Assembly: GCF_035920345.1 (NCBI RefSeq)
Contig: NZ_CP109149.1
Coordinates: 5,270,001-5,334,000 of the forward strand
DNA: 64,000 nucleotides
Direction of reading: 5' to 3'
Origin: Nocardia vinacea
Lineage (GTDB): Bacteria; Actinomycetota; Actinomycetes; Mycobacteriales; Mycobacteriaceae
Shown piece after piece: positions 1-8,053 of this stretch. The notes under the pieces are model-generated. The model did not search any database. It saw nothing but the letters and a program-made list of their open reading frames with translations, and was not told the DNA's origin. The stretch's first letter is position 1; every line of letters begins with the position of its first letter. A program made the position numbers and the translations under genes.

Positions 1-1094
1 CCATGCTGCTCATCCCGACGCTGGGCCTCGCCTACTTCGTGAACCAGCCCGGCACCCCCATGTGGGTGTTCATGGTGCTTGCCGCACTGGCCGGTTTCGG
101 CGGCGGTAACTTCTCGTCTTCGATGGCCAATATCTCGTTCTTCTTCCCGGAGGGGAAGAAGGGTGCGGCCCTCGGAATCAACGCCGCGGGTGGCAATCTC
201 GGTGTGGCGCAGACCCAGTTGGTGCTGCCACTGCTGATCACCCTCGGCACGCACATCATGGCCAAGGACGCGGCGGGCTACCGCTTCGGTATCACGCTGT
301 CGGTGCTGGTCTGGGTGCCGTTCATCCTGATCGCCATGTTCGGCGCACTGCGATACATGGACAGCATCAGCACGGCCAAGGCCGACGGCAAGTCCTACAA
401 GCTGGCGCTGACCAATAAGCACACCTGGGTCATGTCGTTCCTCTACATCGGCACCTTCGGTTCGTTCATCGGCTTCTCCTTCGCCTTCCCGACGCTGATC
501 AAGGCCAACTTCCCGGATCTGGCCAAGATCGGCTGGATCACCACCCTCGGTAATCTCGCCTTCCTCGGCGCGCTGGTCGGCTCGTTCAGCCGTCCGTTCG
601 GCGGCTGGATCTCCGATAAGGTCGGCGGCGCCAAGATGACCATCTTCGTCTTCGGCGGTATGTCGATCGCATGCGTGCTGATCATGGCCGGCTTGCAGGC
701 CAAGAGCTTCCCGCTCTACCTGATCGCCTTCCTGGTGCTGTTCGTGCTGACCGGTATCGGCAACGGCTCGACCTACCGGATGATCCCGTCCATCTTCAGC
801 GCCGAAGCCAAGAAGTACGCATCCGAACACGGACTCGACCTCACCGACGCCGCCGCCTCGGCCAAGCGCCAAGCAGGTGCCGCGATCGGTGTAATCGGCG
901 CGATCGGCGCCTCCGGCGGCTACCTGCTCCAGCAGGCACTTCGCCTGTCCAACATCAACTTCCACAGTATGAACCCGGCCTTCTGGGCCTACGCCGGTGC
1001 CTTCCTGGTCATGGCCGCGGTCACCTGGTTCTTCTACCTGCGCTCCTCGTTCGCCGTGGCCCGCGTCCCCTCACTGGCCTACGCCAACGTGTAA
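1..1094 (+). CDS. narK: NarK/NasA-type nitrate/nitrite MFS transporter, 3' part
   Basis: This is the C-terminal 360 or so residues of a major facilitator transporter; the 5' end lies outside the window. Inner-membrane uptake of nitrate or export of nitrite is the usual role of the family. The glycine-rich stretch GFGGGNFSSSMANISFFFP near the visible start, and the second signature around GNGSTYRMIPSIF, are the two nitrate-signature regions of NarK proteins. Several hydrophobic helices alternate with short basic loops. A strong hairpin follows the stop. Which of the NarK subtypes it is cannot be told from the fragment. Family assignment is secure; substrate direction is inferred. Confidence 0.9.
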   Translation, partial: MLLIPTLGLAYFVNQPGTPMWVFMVLAALAGFGGGNFSSSMANISFFFPEGKKGAALGINAAGGNLGVAQTQLVLPLLITLGTHIMAKDAAGYRFGITLSVLVWVPFILIAMFGALRYMDSISTAKADGKSYKLALTNKHTWVMSFLYIGTFGSFIGFSFAFPTLIKANFPDLAKIGWITTLGNLAFLGALVGSFSRPFGGWISDKVGGAKMTIFVFGGMSIACVLIMAGLQAKSFPLYLIAFLVLFVLTGIGNGSTYRMIPSIFSAEAKKYASEHGLDLTDAAASAKRQAGAAIGVIGAIGASGGYLLQQALRLSNINFHSMNPAFWAYAGAFLVMAAVTWFFYLRSSFAVARVPSLAYANV

Positions 1095-1111
1095 CCACAT
1101 CACCGCTAGAC

Positions 1112-1152
1112 CCGAATGCCGCGCTGGACGAGGTCCCCAGCGCGGCATTCGG
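1112..1152. terminator. Hairpin terminator after narK
   Basis: A perfect 16-bp stem (1112-1127 with 1137-1152) around a 9-nt loop lies 18 bp after the narK stop. There is no clear T-tract, which is common for terminators in GC-rich actinobacteria. Confidence 0.7.
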
Positions 1153-1160
1153 CCGTCCAC

Positions 1161-1235
1161 GAGTCGAATCACATTGCTATGGTGGATATCACGCCGAATC
1201 AGTAGGCAGCACCAGGGGGCTCCGGCGAGATGGCA
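1161..1235 (+). promoter_or_regulatory. Leader copy 1, near-duplicate of the leader at 1887-1957
   Basis: About 65 bp starting AGTCGAATCAC is roughly 80 percent identical to the sequence directly before the channel-like gene. Both copies carry TTGSTATGGTGG, TATCACG and a GGGGG tract ahead of a GATG. In this copy the ATG at 1230 opens only a 10-codon ORF ending at 1262, before the acetyltransferase. TATGGT could serve as a -10 element. Promoter function is inferred from duplication and position. Confidence 0.5.
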
Positions 1236-1347
1236 CACATCCGCATCACCACCCGCGACTGAGCAGGGATCGCATTTGGCGGTCTCGGTCCGTCAACTGC
1301 GCCAGCACTTTACGCTGGAAAGCAGCCTCACACCGGGAGGGTGGGCA

Positions 1348-1887
1348 TTGGATAATTCCGAGGGGGCGGGGGAACCGGTGTTCCGGACCGCACGATTGGC
1401 GGATCTCGACGATATCGCCGCGCTGGAGCGAGAACATTTCGGCGACCTGTGCTACCCGTATGTGACGCTGCGGCAACTGTTCGACCTGCACGGACCCGAT
1501 TGGGTGGTGGCCGAAATCGGCGGCAGAGTGCGCGGCTACGCACTCGTCGGCGTCGGTACCCGCCGCCGCGGCTGGGTGATGGGTCTCGCGGTCGCGCCCA
1601 ACTACCGCAATCGGGGCCTCGGCCGCGCGCTGCTGGACCGGGCAGTCACGAGTTGCCGGACCGCACAGGCGGATTCGGTATACCTCACAGTGCGACCGAC
1701 CGATCAGCGCACGGTCAAGCTGTACAAGAACGCGGGATTCCGTTGGGCCGGATACGAACAGCGCTACTTCGGCGCCGACGAACCCCGAGATGTGCTGGTA
1801 CACCGCATCGATCACTGGCCTACTACCTCGCGGTTCCCCGGACCGAACGACAAGCGATGGCTCAAGGGCGGTCGCGCACCGGATTGA
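1348..1887 (+). CDS. GNAT family N-acetyltransferase
   Basis: A 179-residue Gcn5-related acetyltransferase that would transfer acetyl from acetyl-CoA to an amine; the substrate is unknown. The family core is visible: VMGLAVAPNYRNRGLGRALLDRAV is the acetyl-CoA pyrophosphate-binding motif A (R-x-x-G-x-G), followed by a beta strand (VYLTVRPTD) and the LYKNAGF motif near the C-terminus. I chose the TTG at 1348 because GGGAGGG lies just upstream and the fold begins soon after; an upstream TTG at 1276 is possible. It sits between two copies of a duplicated leader sequence. Confidence 0.8.
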   Translation: MDNSEGAGEPVFRTARLADLDDIAALEREHFGDLCYPYVTLRQLFDLHGPDWVVAEIGGRVRGYALVGVGTRRRGWVMGLAVAPNYRNRGLGRALLDRAVTSCRTAQADSVYLTVRPTDQRTVKLYKNAGFRWAGYEQRYFGADEPRDVLVHRIDHWPTTSRFPGPNDKRWLKGGRAPD

Positions 1888-1957
1888 TAGTCGAATCACG
1901 TTGGTATGGTGGGTATCACGTCGAATGTGACGGCTGCACCCGGGGGAACACACGATG
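1887..1957 (+). promoter_or_regulatory. Leader copy 2, upstream of the channel-like gene
   Basis: This is the second copy of the duplicated leader. It begins AGTCGAATCACGTTGG immediately after the acetyltransferase stop and runs into the ATG at 1955. CGGGGG lies about ten bases before the start. The same arrangement upstream of both genes suggests shared control of the pair. Confidence 0.5.
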
Positions 1958-2812
1958 ACCGAATACGCGGGCCTATCCCAACTACCACCTGCCACCGCCG
2001 AGAAGGCGGTCAATTCGATGACCATGCTGATCGATCGACATGCCGACCGGTATGCCGGTGAGATCGCCGAATACTTCCAACAGGCCGGAGCCGGATCCGA
2101 ACAGCGACTCCTCGACTCCTTCAACACCCACGTCGAGACATTGGAACTCGACTACGACCCGGTGAAGATTTCCCAGCCCGGCGACAGCCTGGTCTTCTCC
2201 CATATCTACACGGCGGCACAGGAACCCGCCGCGGACGGCGACGGACGACTGCCCGCCCTGACGGCGCTTCTCGCCGCCGAGGTCGAATTCCGCGGACCAC
2301 GACGGCTGAGCCGCACCCAGAACACCCGGATCGCCGAAATCTATGAGCATCTCGGCCGCGCGCTGGTCGCCGCCGACCTGCCGCACCATGCCGTGCTGGC
2401 CTTCAAACGCGCGGTGGGACTGCACCGGGTCGAGGAGGACTTCGACGCACAGGACCGCTGCGGGCACGCCTTGGCGCAAGCTCGTTGCCGCGCCGTCGAT
2501 CAGGTCTGGAAGCGGATCCCACACTGGACCCTCGAAGTGCTGTGCGGCTACGGTTTTCGGCCGTTCCGGCTGCTCGGCTGGATCGCCGCCGTACTGCTCA
2601 TCGGCACCGTCGTGCTGTGGGCCACCGACGGCCAGCCGATCCCGACCGCGCTGCACATGTGCCTGATCAACTACCTGAATCCACTCGGCATCGGCGATCT
2701 CGAGGACATCAGGGGCGCCGGGCGGACACTCCTGATCGTCGAGGCCTACGCCGGACTCGTGCTCAATTCGCTGTTCTTCGCACTGCTGGTCCGGCGATGG
2801 TTCCGGATCTGA
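1955..2812 (+). CDS. Membrane protein with cytosolic helical domain and 2-TM channel-like C-terminus
   Basis: The 285-residue protein has about 195 mostly helical, acidic residues that look partly TPR-like (AEIYEHLGRALVAADLPHHAVLAFKRAVG). These are followed by CGYGFRPFRLLGW, a transmembrane helix (IAAVLLIGTVVLWA), a re-entrant-like segment containing NPLGIGDLED, and a last helix (LLIVEAYAGLVLNSLFFALLV). The layout matches the Ion_trans_2 potassium-channel module, with GIGD where the TVGYGD filter normally lies. Ion conduction is therefore possible but unproven. It is convergent with the SCO2521-type operon, only 14 bp away. Confidence 0.6.
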   Translation: MTEYAGLSQLPPATAEKAVNSMTMLIDRHADRYAGEIAEYFQQAGAGSEQRLLDSFNTHVETLELDYDPVKISQPGDSLVFSHIYTAAQEPAADGDGRLPALTALLAAEVEFRGPRRLSRTQNTRIAEIYEHLGRALVAADLPHHAVLAFKRAVGLHRVEEDFDAQDRCGHALAQARCRAVDQVWKRIPHWTLEVLCGYGFRPFRLLGWIAAVLLIGTVVLWATDGQPIPTALHMCLINYLNPLGIGDLEDIRGAGRTLLIVEAYAGLVLNSLFFALLVRRWFRI

Positions 2813-2826
2813 TCGCACCCCGGAGG

Positions 2827-3933
2827 CTAATCCGCGCTGTAGTCCTCGGTGCCGATCCTGGTGTGCCGCACCGCATCCAGTGTCGCCACCAGCACCCGAT
2901 TGTGCAGCTGATCGATCAATGCCCGCCGTCCCGCGGTGAAATCCGGATCGGTATTCAGCTGGGTCCACAGCCCGCGCAGCGCCGGCGGCGAATGCGCGCC
3001 GGGCACCCACAGATGTGCCAGGTGGTGCAGCACCGGGGCCAGCACCGCCACCGACTCCGCACTGCCCGGCGGGTACAGATCGGACTGCTCCAGCGCCGCG
3101 GCGGTGACCGACAGCAGCCAATCGTGCACCGCGAGATCCTCGCAGAACCGCTGTACATCAGCCAGTTCCGCCTCGGTGCGCACCGTGATCAACGCGGTGC
3201 GGACCGTATCGTTCTGCAACCGGAACCACACAACCGGCTGCGCCGGATCACCGATCCGCGCCGCCCAGCGCAGCCTGGTCGTCCCCGATTGCACCGGCGT
3301 GTGCTGATCGAGGCGGTGATCCATCCGAATGCGGCCGAGCAGCCGGTTGGCGATCGACGCGAGATCGAGGGTGGCCACCGGCGGCGGGCCCGCGGCCAGG
3401 AAGCCTTCGGCCAGCCGGGCGCCGGTTTCGGCGGTGACCTTGGTGATCACCTCGGACACCCCGACCTGGCTCAGGTAGTGGGACCACGTCCGGCGCTGAT
3501 CGCCGGCGGCGCGCACGACTCTGGTCTGCGCCGAACTCTGCAGCACCCGTCCGCCGACCACGACCGCATGCGTTGCCACCGTGCCGATCGCCCGCACATC
3601 GGGATGCGAAGGAGCGGCCAACCGGCAATCCACACCCTCGGCGGTGGTCGGCGAAACCGCGAGCGACATCGGCCGCTCCCGCCACAGCATCGGACGGCCC
3701 GGCACCAGCTCGAGCAGTTCCTCGAGATCACCGCGTGGCAGCGGCGTCGCCGCGGGCAGCAGGCAGGTGTCCACCTCACCGAATACGATCAGGGGTCCGG
3801 CGGGTGTCCTGGTCTGTGCCGCACCAGCGCGCACCAGCAGCCGCACGGCTCGGCCACGACGCAGCTGCCTGAGATGCGGCGTCGAGCGGGCCGTGCGCAT
3901 TCGGCGCGCGGCCGAATCGTTCGGTTCGTTCAC
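2827..3933 (-). CDS. SCO2521 family protein
   Basis: A 368-residue protein recognised as SCO2521 family, the last gene of a four-gene operon whose members are named after Streptomyces coelicolor SCO2521-SCO2524. No catalytic motif, signal peptide or transmembrane segment is evident. The N-terminus is arginine-rich and is followed by a beta-rich region (RAVRLLVRAGAAQTRTPAGPLIVFGEVDTCLLP). The GTG start at 3933 is one base from the preceding stop, so translation is probably coupled. Family membership rests on recall of the sequence type plus the operon context; the function is unknown. Confidence 0.65.
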   Translation of the reverse strand: MNEPNDSAARRMRTARSTPHLRQLRRGRAVRLLVRAGAAQTRTPAGPLIVFGEVDTCLLPAATPLPRGDLEELLELVPGRPMLWRERPMSLAVSPTTAEGVDCRLAAPSHPDVRAIGTVATHAVVVGGRVLQSSAQTRVVRAAGDQRRTWSHYLSQVGVSEVITKVTAETGARLAEGFLAAGPPPVATLDLASIANRLLGRIRMDHRLDQHTPVQSGTTRLRWAARIGDPAQPVVWFRLQNDTVRTALITVRTEAELADVQRFCEDLAVHDWLLSVTAAALEQSDLYPPGSAESVAVLAPVLHHLAHLWVPGAHSPPALRGLWTQLNTDPDFTAGRRALIDQLHNRVLVATLDAVRHTRIGTEDYSAD

Positions 3934-3934
3934 G

Positions 3935-4951
3935 TCAGGATCCGTCCAGCAGGAAATGGGTGAGGCGTTCGGTCACCTTGCGCGATACGTCGATACCCTC
4001 CTCGTTGCCCCTGGCGACGATCTGATCCACTACTTCGTCGTCGAGTTGGATGTGATCGAGTATTACCCGCACCGCGTGCTCGATACCCAGATATCGCTGC
4101 GGCAGCAGCGAAAGTGACCGATATGCGGCAAAAGGTTTGGCCCGCGGATTCAGCTGGACCACCGCGGGCATCTCCCACCAACTGCTCGGCCATGGCATAC
4201 CCGCCTCCCACGGCTGCGGCTCGACCACCGGCATACCGTCGAAGCGCAGCATGCCCAGTCGCAGCAACTGCCAGATGGAGGCCAGATACGGGCAGGACCA
4301 TTTGGTGAAGACTTCCTTGCGCCCGTTCACCTTTCGGGTCTGTTTGCTCCACATTTCGACATCGAGGAAAATCGAATGCTCGCGCCGCCCGAACTCCTCG
4401 GCCGGTTCGTACGGCTCGTCGTGCATGGCCTGCTCCGAGGGATCATCGGAGGCGCGTCGGCCATTGCACAGCCAGCCGGATTCCGCGGTGGGCGGTCTGC
4501 GTCCGTTCGCGCCCTCGGGCGGTTCGGCCACGATGCGGGCGCGGACCAACTCGGCCAGTTCGATACGCGGCGCGCTCACCGCGCCGTATTCGGCGGCCGG
4601 AACTTCCCAGCAGCCCGCCTCGCGCGCCAAATAGTCGATGCTCAAACCACATTCGTCGGCATTGCGCAGCAACTTGTCGAGGATTTCGCCGGGATTGGTA
4701 TCGGACCGGAAATAGTCGTCGACCAGAAAGCAGGTGCTCACCCTGGCGCGCGGACCGAATTCGATTTTCGCGGCCTCGGTGAATGCCGTGACCAGCGGCA
4801 CGATCCGACGAAACTGCGTGCGAATCTTCTCCTCGCCATTGGCCAGATCGTGCATATAGAAATGTCCGACCTCGATCGAAACATGGGACAGCGGCACCTT
4901 GGCGACGCGCGGGTGCTCGGTGGCCTCGCTGTAGCCTGCGGCATGCTCCAT
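3935..4951 (-). CDS. SCO2522 family protein
   Basis: A 338-residue soluble protein of unknown function, third gene of the SCO2524-2523-2522-2521 operon. The N-terminal part (residues 18-110) carries VPLSHVSIEVGHFYMHDL and FLVDDYF and looks like an alpha/beta domain. A charged middle region of about 50 residues follows, then a tryptophan-rich section (KWSCPYLASIWQLLRLG, PWPSSWWEMPAV). The ATG at 4951 is preceded by GGAAAGGA. It lies 45 bp after the ATPase gene. The name comes from recognised family resemblance; no biochemical role is known to me. Confidence 0.65.
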   Translation of the reverse strand: MEHAAGYSEATEHPRVAKVPLSHVSIEVGHFYMHDLANGEEKIRTQFRRIVPLVTAFTEAAKIEFGPRARVSTCFLVDDYFRSDTNPGEILDKLLRNADECGLSIDYLAREAGCWEVPAAEYGAVSAPRIELAELVRARIVAEPPEGANGRRPPTAESGWLCNGRRASDDPSEQAMHDEPYEPAEEFGRREHSIFLDVEMWSKQTRKVNGRKEVFTKWSCPYLASIWQLLRLGMLRFDGMPVVEPQPWEAGMPWPSSWWEMPAVVQLNPRAKPFAAYRSLSLLPQRYLGIEHAVRVILDHIQLDDEVVDQIVARGNEEGIDVSRKVTERLTHFLLDGS

Positions 4952-4996
4952 GTGCTCGAAATCCTTTCCAGGATGGTGTTCTCGAGTTCGGTCGAT

Positions 4997-5911
4997 TCAG
5001 ATCCGGCGCCAGGTGGCTCTGTCGAGCACGCGATCGGCGAGCGTGTCGAAGGCCTCGACGGTTGCCTTATTGGCAATTTCCTTCTGCACGTCGATGTCCA
5101 GGATCAGCTGTTCGCGCCATTGCAATACCGGCTCGACCGGGGTCTCGCCGAGCATCGCGCTCGCACCGACCTTGTTCGTCGATGCCAGCCGTTTCAACAT
5201 GGAGTCCTGCTGATGCAACCAAGCCGCCTGCGGCCCAGGGGATTCGGTCGCCTCGTTCAATTGCGGTACCGCGGTGCGCACGTACCTGAGGTTGTCCAGC
5301 AGCACCTCGGGATCATGGCCCGCGCCCGCGCCGCAATCGAGGATCCCGTACTGCCCGCGCACCAGACCATGTGCGGCGATGATGTGCTGGCGGGTCCACC
5401 GATGAAATACCAACCAGCGCACTGGTATCGCGGACAACTGCGGCAAAGCCGTTGCCTTCAGGGCGATTTCCATCGCCACCGAACGCCCCGCGCTGAGATC
5501 GACAATGCAGACGTCGAAATCCTGATCCAATTCGAGCAGCAACTTGGCGCAATTGTCGAGGGTGTGGTCAACGATCTTGGTGAACTCCGCGCCACCTGCA
5601 TCGCCGGGCAATAGGAACAGCTTGCCGGTTCGCGTGCGCATCTTGCGTAATTCGCGTCGATCGGTGTTGTCTCGCACGTCGATTCGCGCGGCGACGCCCG
5701 CCTTGCCGAGCAAGTAGGAATGCAGGCCGTCGCCAGTGGAGATACCGCGCTCCACACCGCTGATCTCGAAAAGCGCACCCGCGGTAGGGGAACCGAAATC
5801 GAAATCCAGATAGGCGACCCGCTTACCCCGCACACACATCCGATAGGCGAGATTGCAGCTGGTCACCGAGCGGCCGGTGCCGCCCTTGTCGGAGGTCGCG
5901 AACACGATCAT
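4997..5911 (-). CDS. SCO2523 family variant P-loop protein (ParA/MinD-like)
   Basis: A 304-residue protein with the ParA/MinD deviant Walker A fold but an altered P-loop. Residues 9-15 read KGGTGRS where KGGxGK[T/S] is expected, so the catalytic-position lysine is arginine while the signature lysine is kept. YLDFDFGSPTAGALF matches the A-prime region, and VCIVDLSAGRSVAM stands where Walker B normally reads DxPPG. ATP binding is plausible; hydrolysis may be weak or lost. The start at 5911 is three bases from the SCO2524 stop, so the two are likely co-translated. Parallels with partition or positioning ATPases are inference. Confidence 0.75.
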   Translation of the reverse strand: MIVFATSDKGGTGRSVTSCNLAYRMCVRGKRVAYLDFDFGSPTAGALFEISGVERGISTGDGLHSYLLGKAGVAARIDVRDNTDRRELRKMRTRTGKLFLLPGDAGGAEFTKIVDHTLDNCAKLLLELDQDFDVCIVDLSAGRSVAMEIALKATALPQLSAIPVRWLVFHRWTRQHIIAAHGLVRGQYGILDCGAGAGHDPEVLLDNLRYVRTAVPQLNEATESPGPQAAWLHQQDSMLKRLASTNKVGASAMLGETPVEPVLQWREQLILDIDVQKEIANKATVEAFDTLADRVLDRATWRRI

Positions 5912-5914
5912 GCG

Positions 5915-7759
5915 CTAGGGGTTCCTTGTCGCGTCGCGGCGGGCGGCGGCCAGTCGGTCGAGTTCACGCAGCGCGTCGAGGGCGTGCACGAAAGTGGTCG
6001 CGGAATCCTCGCGCACCAACCGCCTGGCCTGATCGATATGGTCCTCCACGCGATCGAGCGCGGCCCGATTGCCCGAGGTGTCATCGATGCTCACACCGAG
6101 CATCTCCTGATCGAATCGATGCTCGGCGGTATTCAGCATGACCCGCGCGACGTCCTGCAGATCCGGCCAGTTGGGCGGCGGTTCACGATAGGTACGGTCC
6201 GCGGCCACCAGACATTCGACGACGCGCTCGGTCATGTACCAGGACGGCCTGGTTACCTCGGCATCGCCGTTCTCCCCGAACGCGCCCGCCGGATCGTCCC
6301 ACAGTCCGGGCGCACCGGCCCGCAGCATGCGCCGATCCAGATGCTCCATCACCGATTTGGCCAATTCCATCAGCTTGTCGCGGGCCGCGACATTGTTGGA
6401 CAGCCTGGCCGCCTGCAGCATTCGCTTGAGCAACACCGCCGAGAAGTCCGAAACCTCCCATTGCAGCGTCGGTCCGTCCCCGACGCCCTCACTGCCCCGC
6501 AGGGTCAGTCGTACACCGGGCGTGTGCAGCGCGACCGCGGGGTCCTCGCGCATGGTCCGGCGAATGATCCGGCCCCGGCCGGCCAATTCGTCGAAAATGG
6601 CCACGGCCCTTGTCAAGTCGTCATCGGAGGCGGTGCGCGCGACGAGATCCTGGATCAGCACGGCGGATACGATGAGACTGAAGTAGTCCGACTGCTCGCC
6701 GTCGGAGGTGCGCCACGGAATATCCTCCAGCGGCCAACTGCCCGAGCCGAACCGCGCGACCGTCGACCAATAGCGCTGGGTCAACTCCCAGCGGGTACGC
6801 AGGGCCTGGGCCAGCCGGTGCTGTTTCTCGTCGAGCAGACCGAGCTCACCGGTGCGCGGAGAGACCAAGTCGTTGATGCCGTCCAGCGCGACGACCGTGA
6901 AATAGAGATACGGGCGCGGATCGGCGACGCCTTTCTCACTCGCGATCTGCTCCTCGACGAAGTCGACCTCGGTGGCGTCGCGCACCACACCCCAACTCCA
7001 CCCGCATTCGAACAGCAGATTCTCGTCCTCGAGCTCCTTGACCGATTTCTCCTGGCCCAGGGTGACGTCACTGCGCAGCCGCGCGCGTACCCGTTCCAGA
7101 CTGCGCCGCACACCGTCGACCATGGCCTGCTCGGGTTCACCGGTCTGGTTCAACATCCCCAGAATCGCCTGTCCCTCAGGGGATTTCGGCTTAACGGTAT
7201 TGACGACGAAACTGCGGACCAGTCCGGTCATCGCCGCGGTGAGCCGCGCACTGAGCTGCCCGGAGAGGATATCGATCCGCTGCGTCAGTTCCCCTGGTCG
7301 AGCCCAACCGCGGAAAGTGCGCAGGAAGCGCAGGCCCGCCATACAGACGGTCAGCGACATCGAGTACGAGTCGACGACCTCGATACCGCGCTGCGCCGTA
7401 TTGGGTTCACGCTCATCGGCGGAGCGCAGATAACTGCCCGCGGAGAAGTTCGGCTGCCCGTCGTCACGTGTGTTCTGCTCGATGTAGCGCTCGAGCAGCC
7501 AGACCACGAAGCTGCCGATCTGCTTCGGACCGCCGAGCGGTTCGAGGACCGAACTGACGTCGTCCTCCATGCGATCCGGATTGTCCAGTGCGAAGATATC
7601 GATCTCGGTGGCCGGATACAGCAGGCAGAGCAACTGTTCGGAATCGCTGATAGAGTTGGCATCCATCCGACCGCCCCAGCGCCAGTCCTTGCCATCCCAG
7701 CACGCGGCCAGCATGGCGCGCCACACGTCCAGAATCTGTTGCCTCGGTTGGATTCTCAC
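5915..7759 (-). CDS. SCO2524 family protein
   Basis: A 614-residue, largely helical protein and the first gene of the SCO2524-2521 operon. The N-terminus (QQILDVWRAMLAACWDGKDWRWGGR, then DSEQLLCLLYPATEI) is the recognisable part of the family. The remainder is charged helices without a signal peptide, membrane segment or known catalytic motif. The start is GTG at 7759 with an in-frame stop upstream. In streptomycetes a SAM-dependent methyltransferase (SCO2525) adjoins this set; none is found here. The function is unknown. Confidence 0.65.
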   Translation of the reverse strand: MRIQPRQQILDVWRAMLAACWDGKDWRWGGRMDANSISDSEQLLCLLYPATEIDIFALDNPDRMEDDVSSVLEPLGGPKQIGSFVVWLLERYIEQNTRDDGQPNFSAGSYLRSADEREPNTAQRGIEVVDSYSMSLTVCMAGLRFLRTFRGWARPGELTQRIDILSGQLSARLTAAMTGLVRSFVVNTVKPKSPEGQAILGMLNQTGEPEQAMVDGVRRSLERVRARLRSDVTLGQEKSVKELEDENLLFECGWSWGVVRDATEVDFVEEQIASEKGVADPRPYLYFTVVALDGINDLVSPRTGELGLLDEKQHRLAQALRTRWELTQRYWSTVARFGSGSWPLEDIPWRTSDGEQSDYFSLIVSAVLIQDLVARTASDDDLTRAVAIFDELAGRGRIIRRTMREDPAVALHTPGVRLTLRGSEGVGDGPTLQWEVSDFSAVLLKRMLQAARLSNNVAARDKLMELAKSVMEHLDRRMLRAGAPGLWDDPAGAFGENGDAEVTRPSWYMTERVVECLVAADRTYREPPPNWPDLQDVARVMLNTAEHRFDQEMLGVSIDDTSGNRAALDRVEDHIDQARRLVREDSATTFVHALDALRELDRLAAARRDATRNP

Positions 7760-8053
7760 CTGCTGCCGTCCTCACCCCAAGTCGCAGGCGCGCCGCTCCT
7801 CACCGCGTCCACGAACGTCAAATTAGCACGGGCACAACGCTTACGCTGGCTCCACGAGGGTCCGATCCGGTTCCATTCCGGCATCGTCGGAACCGGTCGC
7901 GGGGCCGTCCGAGCACGGGCAACCACACAGCATCCCGGTGGCCCGAAAAGCAGGTAAACAACGCCGCCTGAGGCGGTTGTCCGAGCATAGAGCACCCGAT
8001 GCAGCGCACGGCGCAGATCGGGTAACCGTACGATCGCGCGGTCGGGACGGAAC
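7760..8053. other. Intergenic region upstream of the SCO2524 operon
   Basis: About 294 bp lie between the operon start and the end of the TIGR02569 gene. All neighbours are on the minus strand, so the operon promoter should lie here. No convincing ORF, repeat or operator was seen. Confidence 0.4.

Noticed and set aside
5720..7957. Open frame of 745 codons on the plus strand opposite SCO2523/SCO2524
   Set aside because: It is the antisense shadow of two well-coupled minus-strand genes in GC-rich DNA; its translation is rich in H, R, G and Q without any family signature.
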